Below, piece after piece: positions 1 to 11,119 of a stretch of DNA of 64,000 nucleotides. The position numbers and the translations under genes were made by a program. The notes beneath the pieces are model-generated. The model was not told where the DNA came from, ran no database searches, and saw nothing but the letters and a program-made list of their open reading frames with translations. Position 1 is the first letter of the stretch. Every line of letters begins with the position of its first letter. This DNA is from Bubalus kerabau (lineage: Eukaryota > Chordata > Mammalia > Artiodactyla > Bovidae), in contig NC_073641.1 of assembly GCF_029407905.1 (NCBI RefSeq), positions 21,187,001 through 21,251,000 on the forward strand. Direction: 5' to 3'.

Positions 1-91
1 TACCGTCCAGGGTGGTTAGTTATACTTCATGTCATCAATATTTCATGGGATTTATGATCAAACATTCTGGTTCAAATTCTATGAACACTAC

Positions 92-216
92 AGAGAAAAG
101 AAGGTTAAGGTGGTAGGAAAGAGGGAGAAAGTGGGGAGGAGAATAAGAAAGGATGGAGAGAGAGGAAGAGAGAAGACAGGAAGGGGAAAGGTAGATGTGA
201 GAGAGGAAGTAGCAAT
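92..216 (+). repeat. Purine-rich (GA) low-complexity tract
   Basis: The plus strand is almost only G and A across this stretch, with runs such as gagagagagg and aggaagagag. It keeps a short reading frame open by composition alone. No gene or transposon family is recognised here. Confidence 0.7.
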
Positions 217-1384
217 CACTCAAGCCCATGTAGGGTCATCTTACAAGTGATGCTTAAGAGTATCTTCATCTCCAGGGAGTAAGGAGGGAATTGCAAAGTG
301 ATCGAATAGGACATACACCTGGATAAAATCCCAGTGCATGACTTTCTTGAGACCAAACAGTATTTAAAACTGGAGAAAGTAGAAGAGAGAGCTTTTGAAA
401 TCTGTCCAGAGATTTTAAAATAATTCAAGTAAGGATCTGTTAAAACCAGAAAGGGAACACATAGCTCTTTCTTGTCTTCCATACTTTACTCTCCCACATT
501 AAGTTAACATCTCTCCGGTTTGCCCTGCGGTTAGTCAGCTTGCATGGTGGAATGTCCAGCATTCTTGGACAATGTTAGGGTCTGTCTGGGGTCTGCCCCA
601 TGGCACCATTTCCAGATTTTTCCTGCAGGTATGTCATCTTAGTGTGCTGTTCAGCCCCCAGTGGGCTTCCCTTTTGCATTTCCTCATTTACCTTCTGTTC
701 TCTTATTTCCTTCAGTTGCCATCATTGTCCCTGGGGTGCAGCATGAGTGCTTCTAGCAACTCTTAACTGCACATTTGTTGTTACTGTACGATTAAGGTAC
801 CTGGATATTATAAAATGCGAATACTTAGTATTTTGAAACATCATTCCCTCTGGGGGGAGGGCAAACAGAACATCTGAGAAAGGGTCAGAGTTCAGAACCA
901 GATCCATCAGAGTCTGACTTTCATTTGGATTGGTCCATTTTTTCATACTGCACACATGAGCCCAGCTGTGTGCCCCTCCCATAGAACAGGGCTCACCAAG
1001 TGATGATGGGGACTGTAGAGCGTACTGAGGACAGTCAGGGTGAGCTCCTTACATGGGTTCCCAGGAGGAAATGATGCTTGCCAGGTGGCAGTAGCCAAGA
1101 GGTTACCAATGAAACTACGAGAACTGGAGCCTGGACCATAGATGAAGATTCTTCCCTAAGTAATACACTTGGCCTTAATGAGAAATTAGCAACATGGTCC
1201 AGTTAAGAAAATGCATTGGGGTAAGAGTAGAGCTTTCATAATGCTGGTAGGAGAAACACATATTAGTTTCATTGAATTAGTTTGTTCATACAGTTATTGT
1301 TGGCACCATAGCAAAAAAGATTAAAAGCTCCTTTAGCTACTCGATCTAGAGTCTAATAGACGCAGTGGGAATAGGAGCTCCACG
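217..1384. other. Unassigned sequence
   Basis: I recognise no gene, RNA or repeat family here. Short open frames in this stretch have no recognisable domain. Confidence 0.4.
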
Positions 1385-1480
1385 ATTCACTGACTTCCTC
1401 ACCTGGGACAAAGCACTTAGCCTCTCAGAGTCTCAGTATAGTCCTCTGTATGAAAGGATAATAGTAATTCATACACAGGG
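1385..1480 (+). mobile_element. MIR-like SINE fragment
   Basis: The order matches the MIR core and 3' part: a 'cttcctcacctggg...caaagcacttagcctctc' block, then 'agtctcagt', then a 'gaaaggataatagtaat' block that corresponds to the MIR 'ggggataataatag' segment. It is diverged, so the boundaries are approximate. Confidence 0.45.
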
Positions 1481-1511
1481 AAAATGATCCCTTTGTCTTC
1501 TGTATCTTCTT

Positions 1512-1714
1512 GTTCAGTCACTAATTCTTGTCCCACACTTTGCAACACCATGGACTGTAGCCCACCAGTCTCCTCTGTCCATGGGATTCCCCAGGCAAGA
1601 ATACTGGAGTGGGTTGGCATTTCCTCCTCCAGGGAATCTTCTCCACCCAGGAATCAAACCAGCATCTCTTGCACTGCAGGTGAATTCTTTACCACTGAGC
1701 CACCTGGGAAACCC
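1512..1714 (-). mobile_element. Bov-tA SINE
   Basis: The plus strand reads the reverse complement of a Bov-tA: the 'gactctttgc' type 3' part comes first (here mutated to cacactttgcaac), then 'ccatggactgtag', then 'accactgagccacctggg', the complement of the tRNA-derived head. It is nearly full length and moderately diverged. Small open frames across it are by-products of the SINE. Confidence 0.9.
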
Positions 1715-2065
1715 ACTCCACTCCTCAGCTCCCTGACAAAACCACACTTTTCCATAGTTTTGCATGTCTCACTAGCTCTAGGCCCTCCCTCTCCTGTCAC
1801 TCCTGAATCTATTTTATGCTGTTTCTTATCTGATTTTACTAATAAAATGGTCCTTATTCAGATGAACAATAATCTTAGTACCTTCAAATAAAATGAATCT
1901 TCCATCTCTTATTTGCTGTCTCAGCAGGATTCACTGCTTTTAGCATCCCTGACCTGATATGTTCTGTCCTCCTATCTTTCCTAATACTACCTCTCTTGGC
2001 CTAATCTGTGAGGTCTGGGACACCTGGCATAGCTGAGGCCTCTCTGTGTTTTCACCCCCCAGGAC

Positions 2066-2245
2066 ACTAGCTCAGGCTTGTTCAAATGGTGGTAAAAGGG
2101 TTCCCAGTATCAGGAGAGGGCAAGCCTCACAGAACAAGCACTTAGTGAGCGTCTGTTTGTATCATGTTTCCTAGCAATCTCTTGGCCAATGCCCAGAATC
2201 AGTGTAGGATGGGCAACCCAGTATGGAGTCATAGGGAGAGGATCA
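2066..2245 (+). mobile_element. Ancient mammalian interspersed repeat, family unresolved
   Basis: The segment order (caggcttgttcaaatggtgg, agagggcaagcc, cttggccaatgcccagaatc) resembles a common old mammalian repeat with the theme 'cattggccaaagcaagtcacatggccaagcccagagtc'. Related segments occur near 4.4-5.0 kb and 23.2-23.7 kb. I cannot say from memory whether it is L1M-derived or a DNA-transposon fossil. Confidence 0.4.
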
Positions 2246-2312
2246 ACTTCTGGCAGACAACTGGAAGGGCTCTGTTGACTAGTTTCACTCCCCACAGAAG
2301 CCTGTGAAACTT

Positions 2313-2329
2313 AAAAAAAAAAAAAAAAA
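2313..2329 (+). repeat. Poly(A) run
   Basis: Seventeen A residues in a row. It may be the tail of the degraded repeat just upstream, but no target-site duplication could be paired with it. Confidence 0.7.
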
Positions 2330-3663
2330 TTAAGCCTCTAGAAATGGCCCTAAGGAGAAATAGCAAATGAAGAAACAACTACACAAGAACATCTACAAAA
2401 ATTCAGTAAGAAGGTGAAAGTCTGTGCTGTTAGAACCACAATTGCTCCCCCTCACTTCTTTCCCAGTTCAGTGAAGTTGGAGGCCCTACTCTTGGCTGGT
2501 ACAACCAAGAATGTGGGGCTCCCTTTCCTCGACAGCTCCTGGCTAGAGGGCTTTCTTCCCAGGAGGAGCAGGGCTTCAGTGTTTCTTATCCTACCCCAGT
2601 GCCTGTTGCTAAAATTAAGCCCTGGATGAGTGCAGGGAAGAGAGGGAAGCGCTCCCTCTTCCATCCTTACCCCCAACCCCAGCCAGAATGGAGAATGGAG
2701 ATAGCATCTTGTACGCAGCCCCAAAGGATGCTGAGGTCCTCATGCCTCTCTCCTGGGCTCCTGATACTGTGGTTCTGCACCAGGAGAAGCAAGCCTAGAG
2801 AACATCAGGCTGCCGCTGCCAAGCCATCACTAAACTCAGCTTCTAGAGTGAGACCATCTCTCAGTCCCACTGAGAGAAGCTTGTCATGGCCTCCATCCCT
2901 GTCTTCAGAGCTGTGGTTTAGAGATTTTGTCTGGGAGGAGAAGCAGTCTATAAAATAAATAGTTCTTAGTCTCTTCCCAGAGGAACTGGCTTAATTTGCA
3001 ACAAAGCATGGAGAAATTCAAGTTTAAGAGTGCTCTCAATAACAATGGAGGCCATGGTGAAATTGGGAGAGTCAAGATACAGGATAAATCACAGGCTAGT
3101 TTTTAGGAGAGTATCAGGAATTGGACCATTAGGAGAAGTGCCACTGGGGTCAGAACCTATACTGAACCCTGCCCTCAGAATCTATGCCTTCAAAGGGGCC
3201 ATGGTCTGGTTGTATTTGTTTGTAGAGCACTTTGTGCCCCAGGCCCTCTCTACCTCCACCACCAGTAGGTTAGTCTAATCTCTGATCATCTCTCACCTGT
3301 ACACTACCAAATCCTCCTCACTGGTGCCCAGATAAGGAACACCCTCTAACCGAGGTGCAATTCAATAAGATCTACAGCTGTAACCAGAAAAAAAGTCATT
3401 TGCCATTCAAAACTAATCCTGTTGTGTGCTCCCCCTCTACAGAGACTGAAACATGGACCTTTAGTGATGTTTGATTTAGTGCTGACCATCTCGAACTCTC
3501 ATTTCCTGCCTGTGTCTGTCACTTCTTCCAGCACCATGGTAAAGCTTCAGCCCCTCCTCTGCCTCTACCCACCCCCAAGTCCACGCTCTCTCTGGACCTC
3601 TCTTTCAAATTTTATGATGCTGGAGGGGATTCTCCTTTATCGAATGCCTGTTCAGTCTCTGTT
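2330..3663. other. Unassigned sequence
   Basis: I see no repeat family or gene that I can defend. Open frames at 2414-2629 and 2599-2958 show no recognisable domain. Part of 3170-3340 is CT-rich and might be decayed L2. Confidence 0.35.
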
Positions 3664-3687
3664 CTCTCTCTCTCTCTCTCTGTCTCT
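3664..3687 (+). repeat. (CT)n microsatellite
   Basis: About twelve CT units, ending in 'tgtctctgg'. It lies inside a 142-codon open frame (3422-3850), which it helps to keep open and which looks fortuitous. Confidence 0.8.
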
Positions 3688-3859
3688 GGCCTGGACCTCC
3701 TCCCAGGGAGCTGTCCTCTACCCTGTACATGGCGGAATGCCTCACCTGTATGAAGAATATATATCTTTCTTTGATCCTGTCAAAAGAGTGGTATCACGAG
3801 TTTTTACATCAGAATTTGACCTTGAAAGGGAGCTTCCCGTGTCACAGTGAGGTGCAATG

Positions 3860-4395
3860 ATACCCCTTCCACCATCTTTAAATTCTTTCATGGCTTCCAT
3901 TTCATTTATTTTTATCATAAAGTCTAAAACCCTTGGCTTGGCCTACAACGTATGGTCCGTCCCCATCTTTCTGGTTTCTTTGCTTGTCTCTTGTTGGTCG
4001 TGCTCCCCACTGTCCCATGGTCTACTCAGGACATGTGTACCTGTTATTTCTTCTTGAAATGCTCCTCTTCCTCCTCATTCCTAGTCTTTACTTAATTTGC
4101 TCTTGGTCTACATAACTCAGCTCAAAAATCAGTTTCTCAGAAAGGCTTTGCCTGATACCTCAATGCAGCCCTCCCAACTAGGTCAGATATACTTTTCTTC
4201 AAGCTCTGACTTTGGTTAAACTTTACATCTATATATGTCATAGTTTGATGAATATGTATCTCCTTCACTAGACCATGACCCCCATGAGGTCAATGACTTT
4301 ATATTTTCTCACCATTGTACCTTCAGTGTGTAGACCACTGTCTAACCCACTGTAGATATTCTGATAAATCTTTGTTTAGTTTGAAGTAAATGAAG
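3860..4395 (+). mobile_element. L2 LINE 3' fragment
   Basis: The block order follows the L2 3' region: 'gaaatgctcctcttcc', 'ctcagctcaaaaatcag', 'cagaaaggctttgcctgat', 'atgaggtcaatgacttt', and a terminal 'gataaatctttgtttagt' matching the 'caataaatatttgttgaa' end. It is strongly diverged, as expected for an ancient LINE. It continues past the 142-codon frame at 3422-3850. Confidence 0.55.
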
Positions 4396-4439
4396 ACTCT
4401 TCACAGCATAATATATGTGTGATTTCTAAAAGCATAAGT

Positions 4440-5040
4440 ACTATGTTAGAATAAGCTAGGTTACGTTATAATAACAGCCCTGCCCACAAAGCCACATACA
4501 TTCACAAATTTCAGAGGCTTAAAACAACAAAGGTTGTTTTCTCACTGATGCTACATTTCCCTTGTGCTTTATCAGGGGACTCTATTCCATCTCAAGCTTC
4601 CTGGGTGGATCAGTGGTAAAAACCTGCCTGTGCAATGCAGAGATCTTCCCCTGAGTTGGGAATATCCTCTGAAGGAGGAAATGACAACCCACTCCAATAT
4701 TCTTGCCTAGGAAATCTCATGAACAAAGGAGCCTGGTGGCTACAGTCCATGGTCATAAAAGAGGTGGACACAGCTTAGTAATTAAACAACAACTGTTCCA
4801 TCTCATCTGTGTTCTGGGACTCAGGCTGATGGAAGCTACCACTTGGAACATTATCTATTTTAGTGAGAAGGGGTAGAGAGACAAGGATTTTTCCACACTG
4901 GCAATTAAAAACCCCAGAAAGGGCAGAAACATACTTCATCTCCATGTGCTATCAATTAGCCAGAACTAGTCTCATAGCCCTGCCCATCTAAAAAGGGGGC
5001 AAGGAAATGTAATCCTCTCAAGTATTGAGAAGAAAGAACC
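4440..5040 (+). mobile_element. Ancient mammalian repeat, split by a Bov-tA
   Basis: The left part (to about 4594) carries 'cagaggcttaaaacaac'. The right part (from 4796) carries 'caattagccagaactagtc' and 'ggaaatgtaatcctctc'. Both are motifs of old, widespread mammalian repeats. The Bov-tA at 4595-4795 was inserted within it. The family name is not resolved. Confidence 0.45.
4595..4795 (+). mobile_element. Bov-tA SINE with 10-bp TSD
   Basis: It starts at the tRNA-derived head (gcttcctgggtggatcagtg), continues through 'gttgggaatatcctctgaag', and ends in the 'gaggtggacacagctta' 3' part with an 'aattaaacaacaac' tail. The insertion is flanked by a perfect direct repeat ttccatctca (4585-4594 and 4796-4805), which marks the target-site duplication. 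Confidence 0.93.
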
Positions 5041-5044
5041 ACAT

Positions 5045-6134
5045 GTGTGAGACCATTAGAAATCTTTTCACTGTTGTATTAGTATAGAGCTGTGTGTGGT
5101 TAAAGTTCAAGTTGAATTTGAAGGATTAAAGAAAAAACTCAACAGGACATAGTAATTGAACTGGGCTGAAGAATGAGATTTGGAGAGTCTGGGTGAGGAA
5201 GCACAGCCAGTAGAGGAAGCAGCATGAACATAATCAAAATGTCTGTATGAGTATGTGTCTAGGTCGCGCTGAAGAGTGATCAACCTTGCTGAAGCAGAGA
5301 GTGGGTGTCGGGAAACTGTGGGGAATGACATTGGAGTGACAGATTTGACCATTAGCACACCCATGCTCCTCTCTTAGTATTTTTGTTCTCCAGAATAAGG
5401 AATAATGTAGAAATATCCTCAGAATAAGGAATACAGTATGCAATTTTAGGCATATTAATCAACCTTACTTGATTGTACTTTCTTCATTTCTAAAATTCCA
5501 AATTGTCAGCTGCTCCTTGCCCAGACTCTTTTTGGTTGGCACAGCAGTTCAGAAAGAGCTGCGCCTGACTTAATCCGTCTTTTCAGTCAACTGTCAATTC
5601 ATGAGCAGGTAAACACCAGTGACCCTGCTTCTTTATGAGAACAGTGTCTTTAATCTTATCTTTAATTGCCATTTCTAGGGACTTAACTGCGTGGAGAGAC
5701 TCTTAACAATGATCCAAAGTGAAGGATAGTGTCAAATAATAGATTTTATGAAAACCTGGATGCAATTGAAGGACATCATCAATAAATCTGCCCCCAAGAA
5801 ACTGGTAATATTCAGTCAATACAATTTGACCTGTTTTCTCCCACCTTACATTTGTTAGGTGTCTTGGCATTGGGAAAGAAACAGAAAGGGCATACTGTCT
5901 CCGTTCTATAGATGCTTTTATTCGGATAGCATTTCCTCCAAATATCTGTTTCAGTTCTACTAATAAGAAACAGATATTCGGGGAAAATGATATCCAAATA
6001 AAAGCATATGTTAAGCAAAAAGTGTTAACCATTAATAGAGCTATGTTTTGCTTATTAAGCCCTCTGTTCATTGATCCTCAGAGGGAGTATAGTCTAGTGA
6101 CTAAGTATGGTCTCCAGAGCCAGCCTGCCATATG

Positions 6135-6136
<2 letters not shown>
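5045..6136. other. Unassigned sequence
   Basis: I recognise no repeat family or gene. A 122-codon frame on the minus strand (5703-6071) shows no domain and is not supported. Confidence 0.35.

Positions 6137-6177
<41 letters not shown>
6137..6177 (+). repeat. (GT)n microsatellite ending in GCGCGCGC
   Basis: About 17 GT units followed by gcgcgcgc, directly abutting the 3' end of a minus-strand Bov-tA. The repeat is thus the expanded tail of that SINE, read on the other strand as (CA)n after 'gagcgcgcgc'. Probably length-polymorphic. Confidence 0.9.
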
Positions 6178-6373
6178 CTCAGTCATGTCCGACTCTTTGC
6201 AAGTCCATGGACTGTACCACAGGTTCCTCTGTCCATGGAAATTTTCCAGACGACAATACTGGAGTAAGTTGCTATTTCCTCCTCCAGGAGATCTTCCTGA
6301 TCCACAGATTGAACCCATCTCCTGTGTGTCCTGCATTGGCAGGTGGATTCTCTACTACTCAGCCACCTGGGTG
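6178..6373 (-). mobile_element. Bov-tA SINE with CA-repeat tail
   Basis: Reverse complement of Bov-tA from 'tcagtcatgtccgactcttt' to 'tactcagccacctgggtg'. Its tail is the adjacent GT/CA microsatellite. The element is nearly complete, with scattered substitutions. Confidence 0.9.
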
Positions 6374-6439
6374 AATGTTATTTAATCATGATATTGTCAT
6401 TAAAAATCACGAATGTTATTAAATCATGCTTTTATGGCA

Positions 6440-6850
6440 AGTCCACACTGCTGTGGATTAAGTTCCGTCCTCTGAATAATTCCTATGTTGAAGTCCTAGC
6501 TTCTAATGTGACTGTATTTGGAGATAGGTTTCTAGGAGGTAATTAAGATTAAATGACATCAGAAAGGCAAGGTCCTACTCTGAGAAGATTGGTGGTACTC
6601 ATTATAAGGAGAGGAGCAAAAAAAAAAAGGAAAGGAGGAAAGGGAGGCTCTTTTCCTGATGTGCATACACCCAGGAAAGGCCTTGTGAGCACACAGATAA
6701 GGTGGCACTCTGTAAGCCAGGAAGACCTGTCACCTGAACCGAGCCATGCTAGCACCCTGATCTCACACTTCCAGCCTCCAGGACTGAGAGAAAATGCATT
6801 TTTGCTTAGGTTTAAATCACCTAGTCTATGGTATCTTCTTTTTTTGAAAA
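6440..6850 (+). mobile_element. Ancient mammalian repeat, family unresolved
   Basis: Segments such as 'aatgtgactgtatttggaga', 'ggtaattaagattaaatgac', 'cttccagcctccaggactga' and 'aaatcacctagtctatgg' follow the order of a widespread old eutherian repeat of about 400 bp. The same family appears in reverse at about 12945-13400. It contains an A11 run at about 6618. Confidence 0.5.
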
Positions 6851-6879
6851 CTTTTTTATATGCGTATGGCCTGTTAACA

Positions 6880-7106
6880 GGCTTTCCAGGTGGCTGTAGT
6901 GATAAAGAACTCACCTGCCAAAGCAGGAGACATAAGTGATGTGGGTTTGATCCCTGGGATGGGAAGATCCCCTGGAGAAGGAAATGGCAATCCACTCCAG
7001 TATTCTTGCCTGGAGAATCCCATGGACAGAAGAGTCTGGTGGGCTATGGTCCAAAGAGTTGCAAAGAGTCAGACATGACTGAAGCAGCTTAGCAGCATCA
7101 TAGCTG
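6880..7106 (+). mobile_element. Bov-tA SINE with short TSD
   Basis: Complete layout from the tRNA-like head (ggctttccaggtggctgtag) through 'gatcccctggagaaggaaat' to 'agtcagacatgactgaagca', then a short 'gcttagcagcatcatagctg' tail. A direct repeat gttaaca flanks it (6873-6879 and 7107-7113). Confidence 0.92.
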
Positions 7107-7290
7107 GTTAACAATGCTGTGATAATTTTAGGTGCCCAGCAAAGGGACTCAGTCATATATACATGTATTTATTCTCCCCCTAAACCCCCTCCACATAACA
7201 TTTAGCAGAGTTCCCTTTGCTGTACAGTAGGTCCTTGTTGGTTAATTTTAAATATAGCAGTGTGTATATGTCGATCCCAAACTCCCTAAC
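7107..7290 (-). mobile_element. L1 3'-region fragment (artiodactyl L1)
   Basis: Contains 'gctgtacagtaggtccttgt' and 'aatatagcagtgtgtatatg', the reverse-strand signature of the cetartiodactyl L1 3' region. 5'-truncated. The sense version of this segment occurs at 47100-47200. Confidence 0.7.
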
Positions 7291-7324
7291 TATCCCTTAG
7301 CAGCCTGAGATGACTAATACACTC

Positions 7325-7460
7325 ACCTATTAAACGAGGATAACCATCATGCCTATCTGATAGCATGTTTCTAGTGGATTGAATGTGTGAATATATGCTG
7401 AGCTCTTAAATTGATTCTTGGCCTACAGTAAGTACTTAATAGACCTTAGCTAATACTACT
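7325..7460 (+). mobile_element. MIR 3'-half fragment
   Basis: Matches the MIR 3' layout: a 'gaggataaccatcatgcct' block, a 'gattgaatgtgtgaatat' block, and 'acagtaagtacttaatag' as the 'catagtaagcgctcaataaa' end. Diverged. Confidence 0.5.
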
Positions 7461-7496
7461 GATATTTCCCTCTCCAATCTCTCATTTGATAATGGC

Positions 7497-7589
7497 GGAT
7501 TCATGTTGATGTATGGCAAAACCAATACAATATTGTAAAGTAATTAGCCTCCAATTAAAATAAATAAATTTAAATTAAAAAAAAAAAAG
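7497..7589 (+). mobile_element. Very short L1 3' terminus
   Basis: Only about 93 bp: 'ggattcatgttgatgtatgg', 'ccaatacaatattgtaaag', then 'aaataaataaattt' and an A-rich tail. This is the 3' end of the bovid L1 family; the rest was lost to 5' truncation at insertion. A second 3' end of this type is at 39415-39592. Confidence 0.8.
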
Positions 7590-7599
7590 AATTCTACTT

Positions 7600-7835
7600 T
7601 TTCAGTCAGATCTGGATTGGACTCTCAGCTCTGTCTCCTATAAGCTATATGATCTTGTTCAAGTTATTAATTTCTCCCAGCCTAAGTTTTGTATCTATAA
7701 ATGTGGCTAACAGCATGTTGCCTGCCTCATAGGGTTGTTGTAAGATTTGAAAGAGATATGTATGTAAATATCTGGCGCACAGTAAGCAGCCTATATGTGC
7801 TGTTTACTGTCATTGTTAGAGGCTTACAGAGCTTC
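7600..7835 (+). mobile_element. MIR SINE
   Basis: Shows the MIR order: 'gatctggattggactctcag', 'gctatatgatcttgttcaag', 'gcctcatagggttgttgtaa', and 'cgcacagtaagcagcctata'. Close to full length and one of the clearer MIR copies in the window. Confidence 0.75.
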
Positions 7836-7839
7836 CTAG

Positions 7840-8228
7840 TTTATATTATCTGAGTAAGAAACTCTCATCTTGAGAAAACTTGGAGGAGCCAATAACAGCA
7901 CTTTCTCCTGAAACTTGGAACTCTAAAGATATCCTTCCCAGGACCATTCTTCCTTTTATTTTGTCATTGTGAGATATTTGCTTTGTGCAATTTTACTTTC
8001 ATTTAATATAAGCCCATAATATCCTTCTCTCCATCCTGATGTCAGTCTTATATTACCAATTCGAAAGAGCATGGGCTGTGCCCCTTAAACTCAAATTACT
8101 TAAAACAACAGCATTAAAGCACTGGGTGTGACTACTGCTTTTGCAATGAAACTGAAGACGGCCGAGCGACAATTTTCTCACAGCTATTGAGTGCAAGATT
8201 TGCAAACCTGGTTATTATCTCCTAATGT
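7840..8228. other. Unassigned sequence
   Basis: No family or gene recognised. Confidence 0.35.
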
Positions 8229-8365
8229 GAATTCCCTTGGAGGAGGGCATGGCAACCCACTCCAGTGTTCTTGCCTAGAGAATCCCATGGACAGAGGAGC
8301 CTGGCAGGTTACAGTCCAGAAGGTCATAAAGAGGTGGACACGATTGAAGCAACTTCGCATGCATG
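8229..8365 (+). mobile_element. Bov-tA SINE, head missing
   Basis: Starts inside the body ('ttggaggagggcatggcaac') and runs to 'gtggacacgattgaagcaac' with a 'gcatgcatgc' tail. The tRNA-derived head is absent, so it is 5'-truncated. Confidence 0.88.
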
Positions 8366-8454
8366 CCATGTGATTTAAGGACTCCATAAATATGTCATGG
8401 AACATAGGGGTCATGAATATCCTTACGTTGATGTGTAGACAAAGGAGTATTAAG

Positions 8455-8650
8455 TACAGTGTGCGTGTGTGCTCAGTCTGTCAGGACTGCCAGGCTCCTC
8501 TGCCTATGGGGTTTTCCAGCAAGAATATTGGAGTGAATTGCCAATTCTTCCCCCAGGGGATCTTCCTGACCCAAGGACCGAACCTGAGTCTCTTATATCT
8601 CCTTTATTGGCAGGTGGATTCTCTACTACTGAGCCACCTAGGAAGCCCAT
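8455..8650 (-). mobile_element. Bov-tA SINE with internal deletion
   Basis: Reverse-strand Bov-tA ('caggctcctctgcctatggg' to 'tactgagccacctaggaagc'). The usual 'gactctttgcgaccccatgg' block near its 3' end is missing, so the SINE carries an internal deletion. The tail is a short GT-rich stretch (gtgcgtgtgtgctcag). Confidence 0.85.
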
Positions 8651-8659
8651 AAGGCACAG

Positions 8660-8800
8660 CACTGCTTCTTAAAGTTTAATGAATGAGTCACCTGAGGAGT
8701 ATGTTAAAATGCAAGTTCTGGCTCAGGAAGTATAGGATGGGACCTGGAATTATGAGGTTGCTGGTCCCCATGCCCCTCTGAGTAGAAAGGATATAGAGGC
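8660..8800 (+). mobile_element. MER5A-like hAT fossil
   Basis: The order 'cttcttaaagtttaatga', 'gagtcacctgaggagta', 'ttaaaatgcaagttctggc', 'gctggtcccc' follows the MER5A (hAT-Charlie) consensus. Related copies lie at about 33.2, 40.3 and 48.2 kb. Confidence 0.6.
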
Positions 8801-9169
8801 TTTTAGCATTAGTGACTTTGAAGGCTTTGGGCTATTTTTGTTATTTAAAAAAATTTTTTTTTACATTTTTGTATTCACTCTAATGTACACTGGAAGAAAG
8901 AATCGTTTTTAATATGAATGGGAATTAAAAGTCAACATGGTAGAGATTCAAATCGGACATGATATAACTACCTCGGTTTCTTTCTCCATATACTCTGTGT
9001 TCCTAAATCATCCACAGTGGCTTTGTCATCTACCCCTTTTCCATCAAATGGGGAAGAAGCACTCCTTGGAACTTATTTCCCAGTGTTAACCTTCCATAAC
9101 ATACTAAATCACATAACCCTTCCTAAGAAGCTCACCTTGTTTTCTGACCTCTGCAACCTCAAGTTCTCG

Positions 9170-9930
9170 TTTTCACCAATAAGTCATGTGTGAATTCTGT
9201 CCTCTGGCATCTCCTCATCTCTGTTGATCTCTTCTTGGGAAGTCCCATCCATCCACTGACACGGATTCATTTGTTACTTCAGGCCTTTGGAATCACTCTG
9301 AATCAATATCTTTTGTCTTAAAGGTTCTCCTGAGTTTTAGTCTTACATACCCAGTGGATTTGATATTTATGACCTGTCAGCCTTCGAACTCAACAAGTTG
9401 AAAACCAAAGTCTTCATATTTCTTAACCCTGGGCAACCGGCTTAATGACCACTGGGTTGTTTTACTCCCTTTATAAAAACTTTCAGTGACTCTCTGTTTA
9501 CTAGGGAATGAATCTCTATCTCTTTAGTCTGACATTGAAAACCCTCCTTTCTCAAACCTCACCCTTTTTTTCTACTCATATCTTCCAATGCTCATCAATA
9601 TGTGACTGACTTAAGTTTGTCAACATCTTCCTGTTCCCAGGGCATGCTTTGACATTCAGTCTTCATAGCGTTTTTGTGCTGAGTTAAATACCCTTACACT
9701 GATCTTTGCTTATCCAAATGCTACATGTCTTTCCAGGCCTATGTGAGATGCTACCTTCTTTCTGGTATAGTCTCGATTCCCCTCCCTGACGGGAATTCCT
9801 CCTCTTCTGAGCTGCTGTAACACGTGTTCCCTGCTATTCAGACAGTACCTGCTATGCTCTGTGTTCCAGATCTGATCAAATGTCTGCCATCTGAAGTCCC
9901 ATGTCCTCCAGCTTTCTGGCATCACTACTT
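9170..9930 (+). mobile_element. Probable L2 LINE fragment
   Basis: CT-rich decayed LINE-like sequence. Blocks such as 'aaactttcagtgactctctg', 'cctgttcccagggcatgctt' and 'gcctatgtgagatgctacc' resemble the L2 3' region. Strong divergence makes the boundaries and the assignment uncertain. Confidence 0.35.
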
Positions 9931-10109
9931 TCTTTAGCAGCTAGGGAACATGACTCAAGCCCCATGCCTTGGAATGACAGGCTCTGACTTCCTTCCTTCC
10001 TTTCTAGGCTTATGTTCCTCTGCTACATTGAGAGGAAGCGGGAGTTGTCAACTATCTATTCCAAGCCAGTTCATTACAACTCAATTCTCTTTATTTACCC
10101 AGCTCCTAG

Positions 10110-10228
10110 TGGAGTAGGAAATGGCTATCTCCACTCCAGTATTCTTGCCTGGAAAATTCCATGGACAGAGGAGACTGGCGGTCTACAGTCCGTGGGGTCA
10201 GTTGGACATGATTGAGCACAGACACTCA
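10110..10228 (+). mobile_element. Bov-tA SINE, 5'-truncated
   Basis: Starts in the body ('gtggagtaggaaatggctat') and continues through 'ccactccagtattcttgcct' to 'ttggacatgattgagcacag' and a short CA-rich tail (cactcacacacacacacc). Confidence 0.87.
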
Positions 10229-10240
10229 CACACACACCCA

Positions 10241-10920
10241 GCTCCTAGAGCTGCTTTTAGCTCTTCCTTCAGACTGGTTTCCTCCTATTGGCCACCATCT
10301 GAAATGTCCAAACTCCACACCTCCTCTATTATTACCCCAAATACCACTAACAGCAAGTTAAAGCTTTACTGAAAGTTTTGGGATAATACAAGCTAAGCAC
10401 AAAGGAGTCAATTGGAGTATAAATGATGGAATCAGAGCTCCTAGACCTCTGTCAGACACTCCCTAACCAAGCCCATCCACAGTCATGGGACCCCCATCTT
10501 CAGCCTTTTCCCCTCCCATCTGCTCTCCTAGGGTCATAACTCTCCCATAATCCAGAGTTCAAACCCCTTTTACTTCTTCATGCAGAATGTTTCATCATTC
10601 CTGTTGCTTAAAATTTACCTGTTTATATTATACACTATAGTCCCCAGTTCCATACTCAAATAGCTTCTTAAGTGTTTTCCTAAACCTGATAGCCGTTCTG
10701 TCCCTCAGAGGAATTCTGCCGTCCTGAAAGTGTCTTGGGTCTGTCAGATCAAAATAAATTAATTTTTATAACCGCAGCACAATGAGATATGCAAAATTAT
10801 TATTGACTTATTTTTGGATGTCTCATTTTTTTTCTATTTCAGTTGAAAACCATTATATGCTCCTAGGGAAAGAGCATATAGACTCCAGCATTTTATTACA
10901 TCCCAATATGAGGGGGTAAA
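10241..10920. other. Unassigned sequence
   Basis: Non-coding, with no family recognised. Confidence 0.3.
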
Positions 10921-10924
10921 AAAC

Positions 10925-11115
10925 AGAGTTTGAATTCTTAATTCACCAGGTTTAAGGTTTGTGACTTTGGTCATGTACTTCTCCTGGGGGACCCTCAGTT
11001 TCCTGAGCTGTAAAGTGTAATAGTATCTGCCCCATATAAATGCGAGGATTTAGGTTATTTCTATAAAAATCATTTAGTTAGAGTCCTGACACACAGTTAA
11101 AAATGTTTGTTGAAA
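10925..11115 (+). mobile_element. MIR SINE
   Basis: The blocks 'gtgactttggtcatgtactt', 'accctcagtttcctgagctg', 'taatagtatctgccccata' and 'gtcctgacacacagttaaaa' match the MIR order. Diverged. Confidence 0.6.
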
Positions 11116-11119
11116 GTAA

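Noticed and set aside
3422..3850. A 142-codon frame with a Ser/Leu run
   Set aside because: The frame spans a CT microsatellite and borders L2-like sequence. No domain is recognised and the start region is ordinary non-coding DNA.
5703..6071. A 122-codon minus-strand frame
   Set aside because: No domain or composition signal; this length is expected occasionally by chance in 64 kb.
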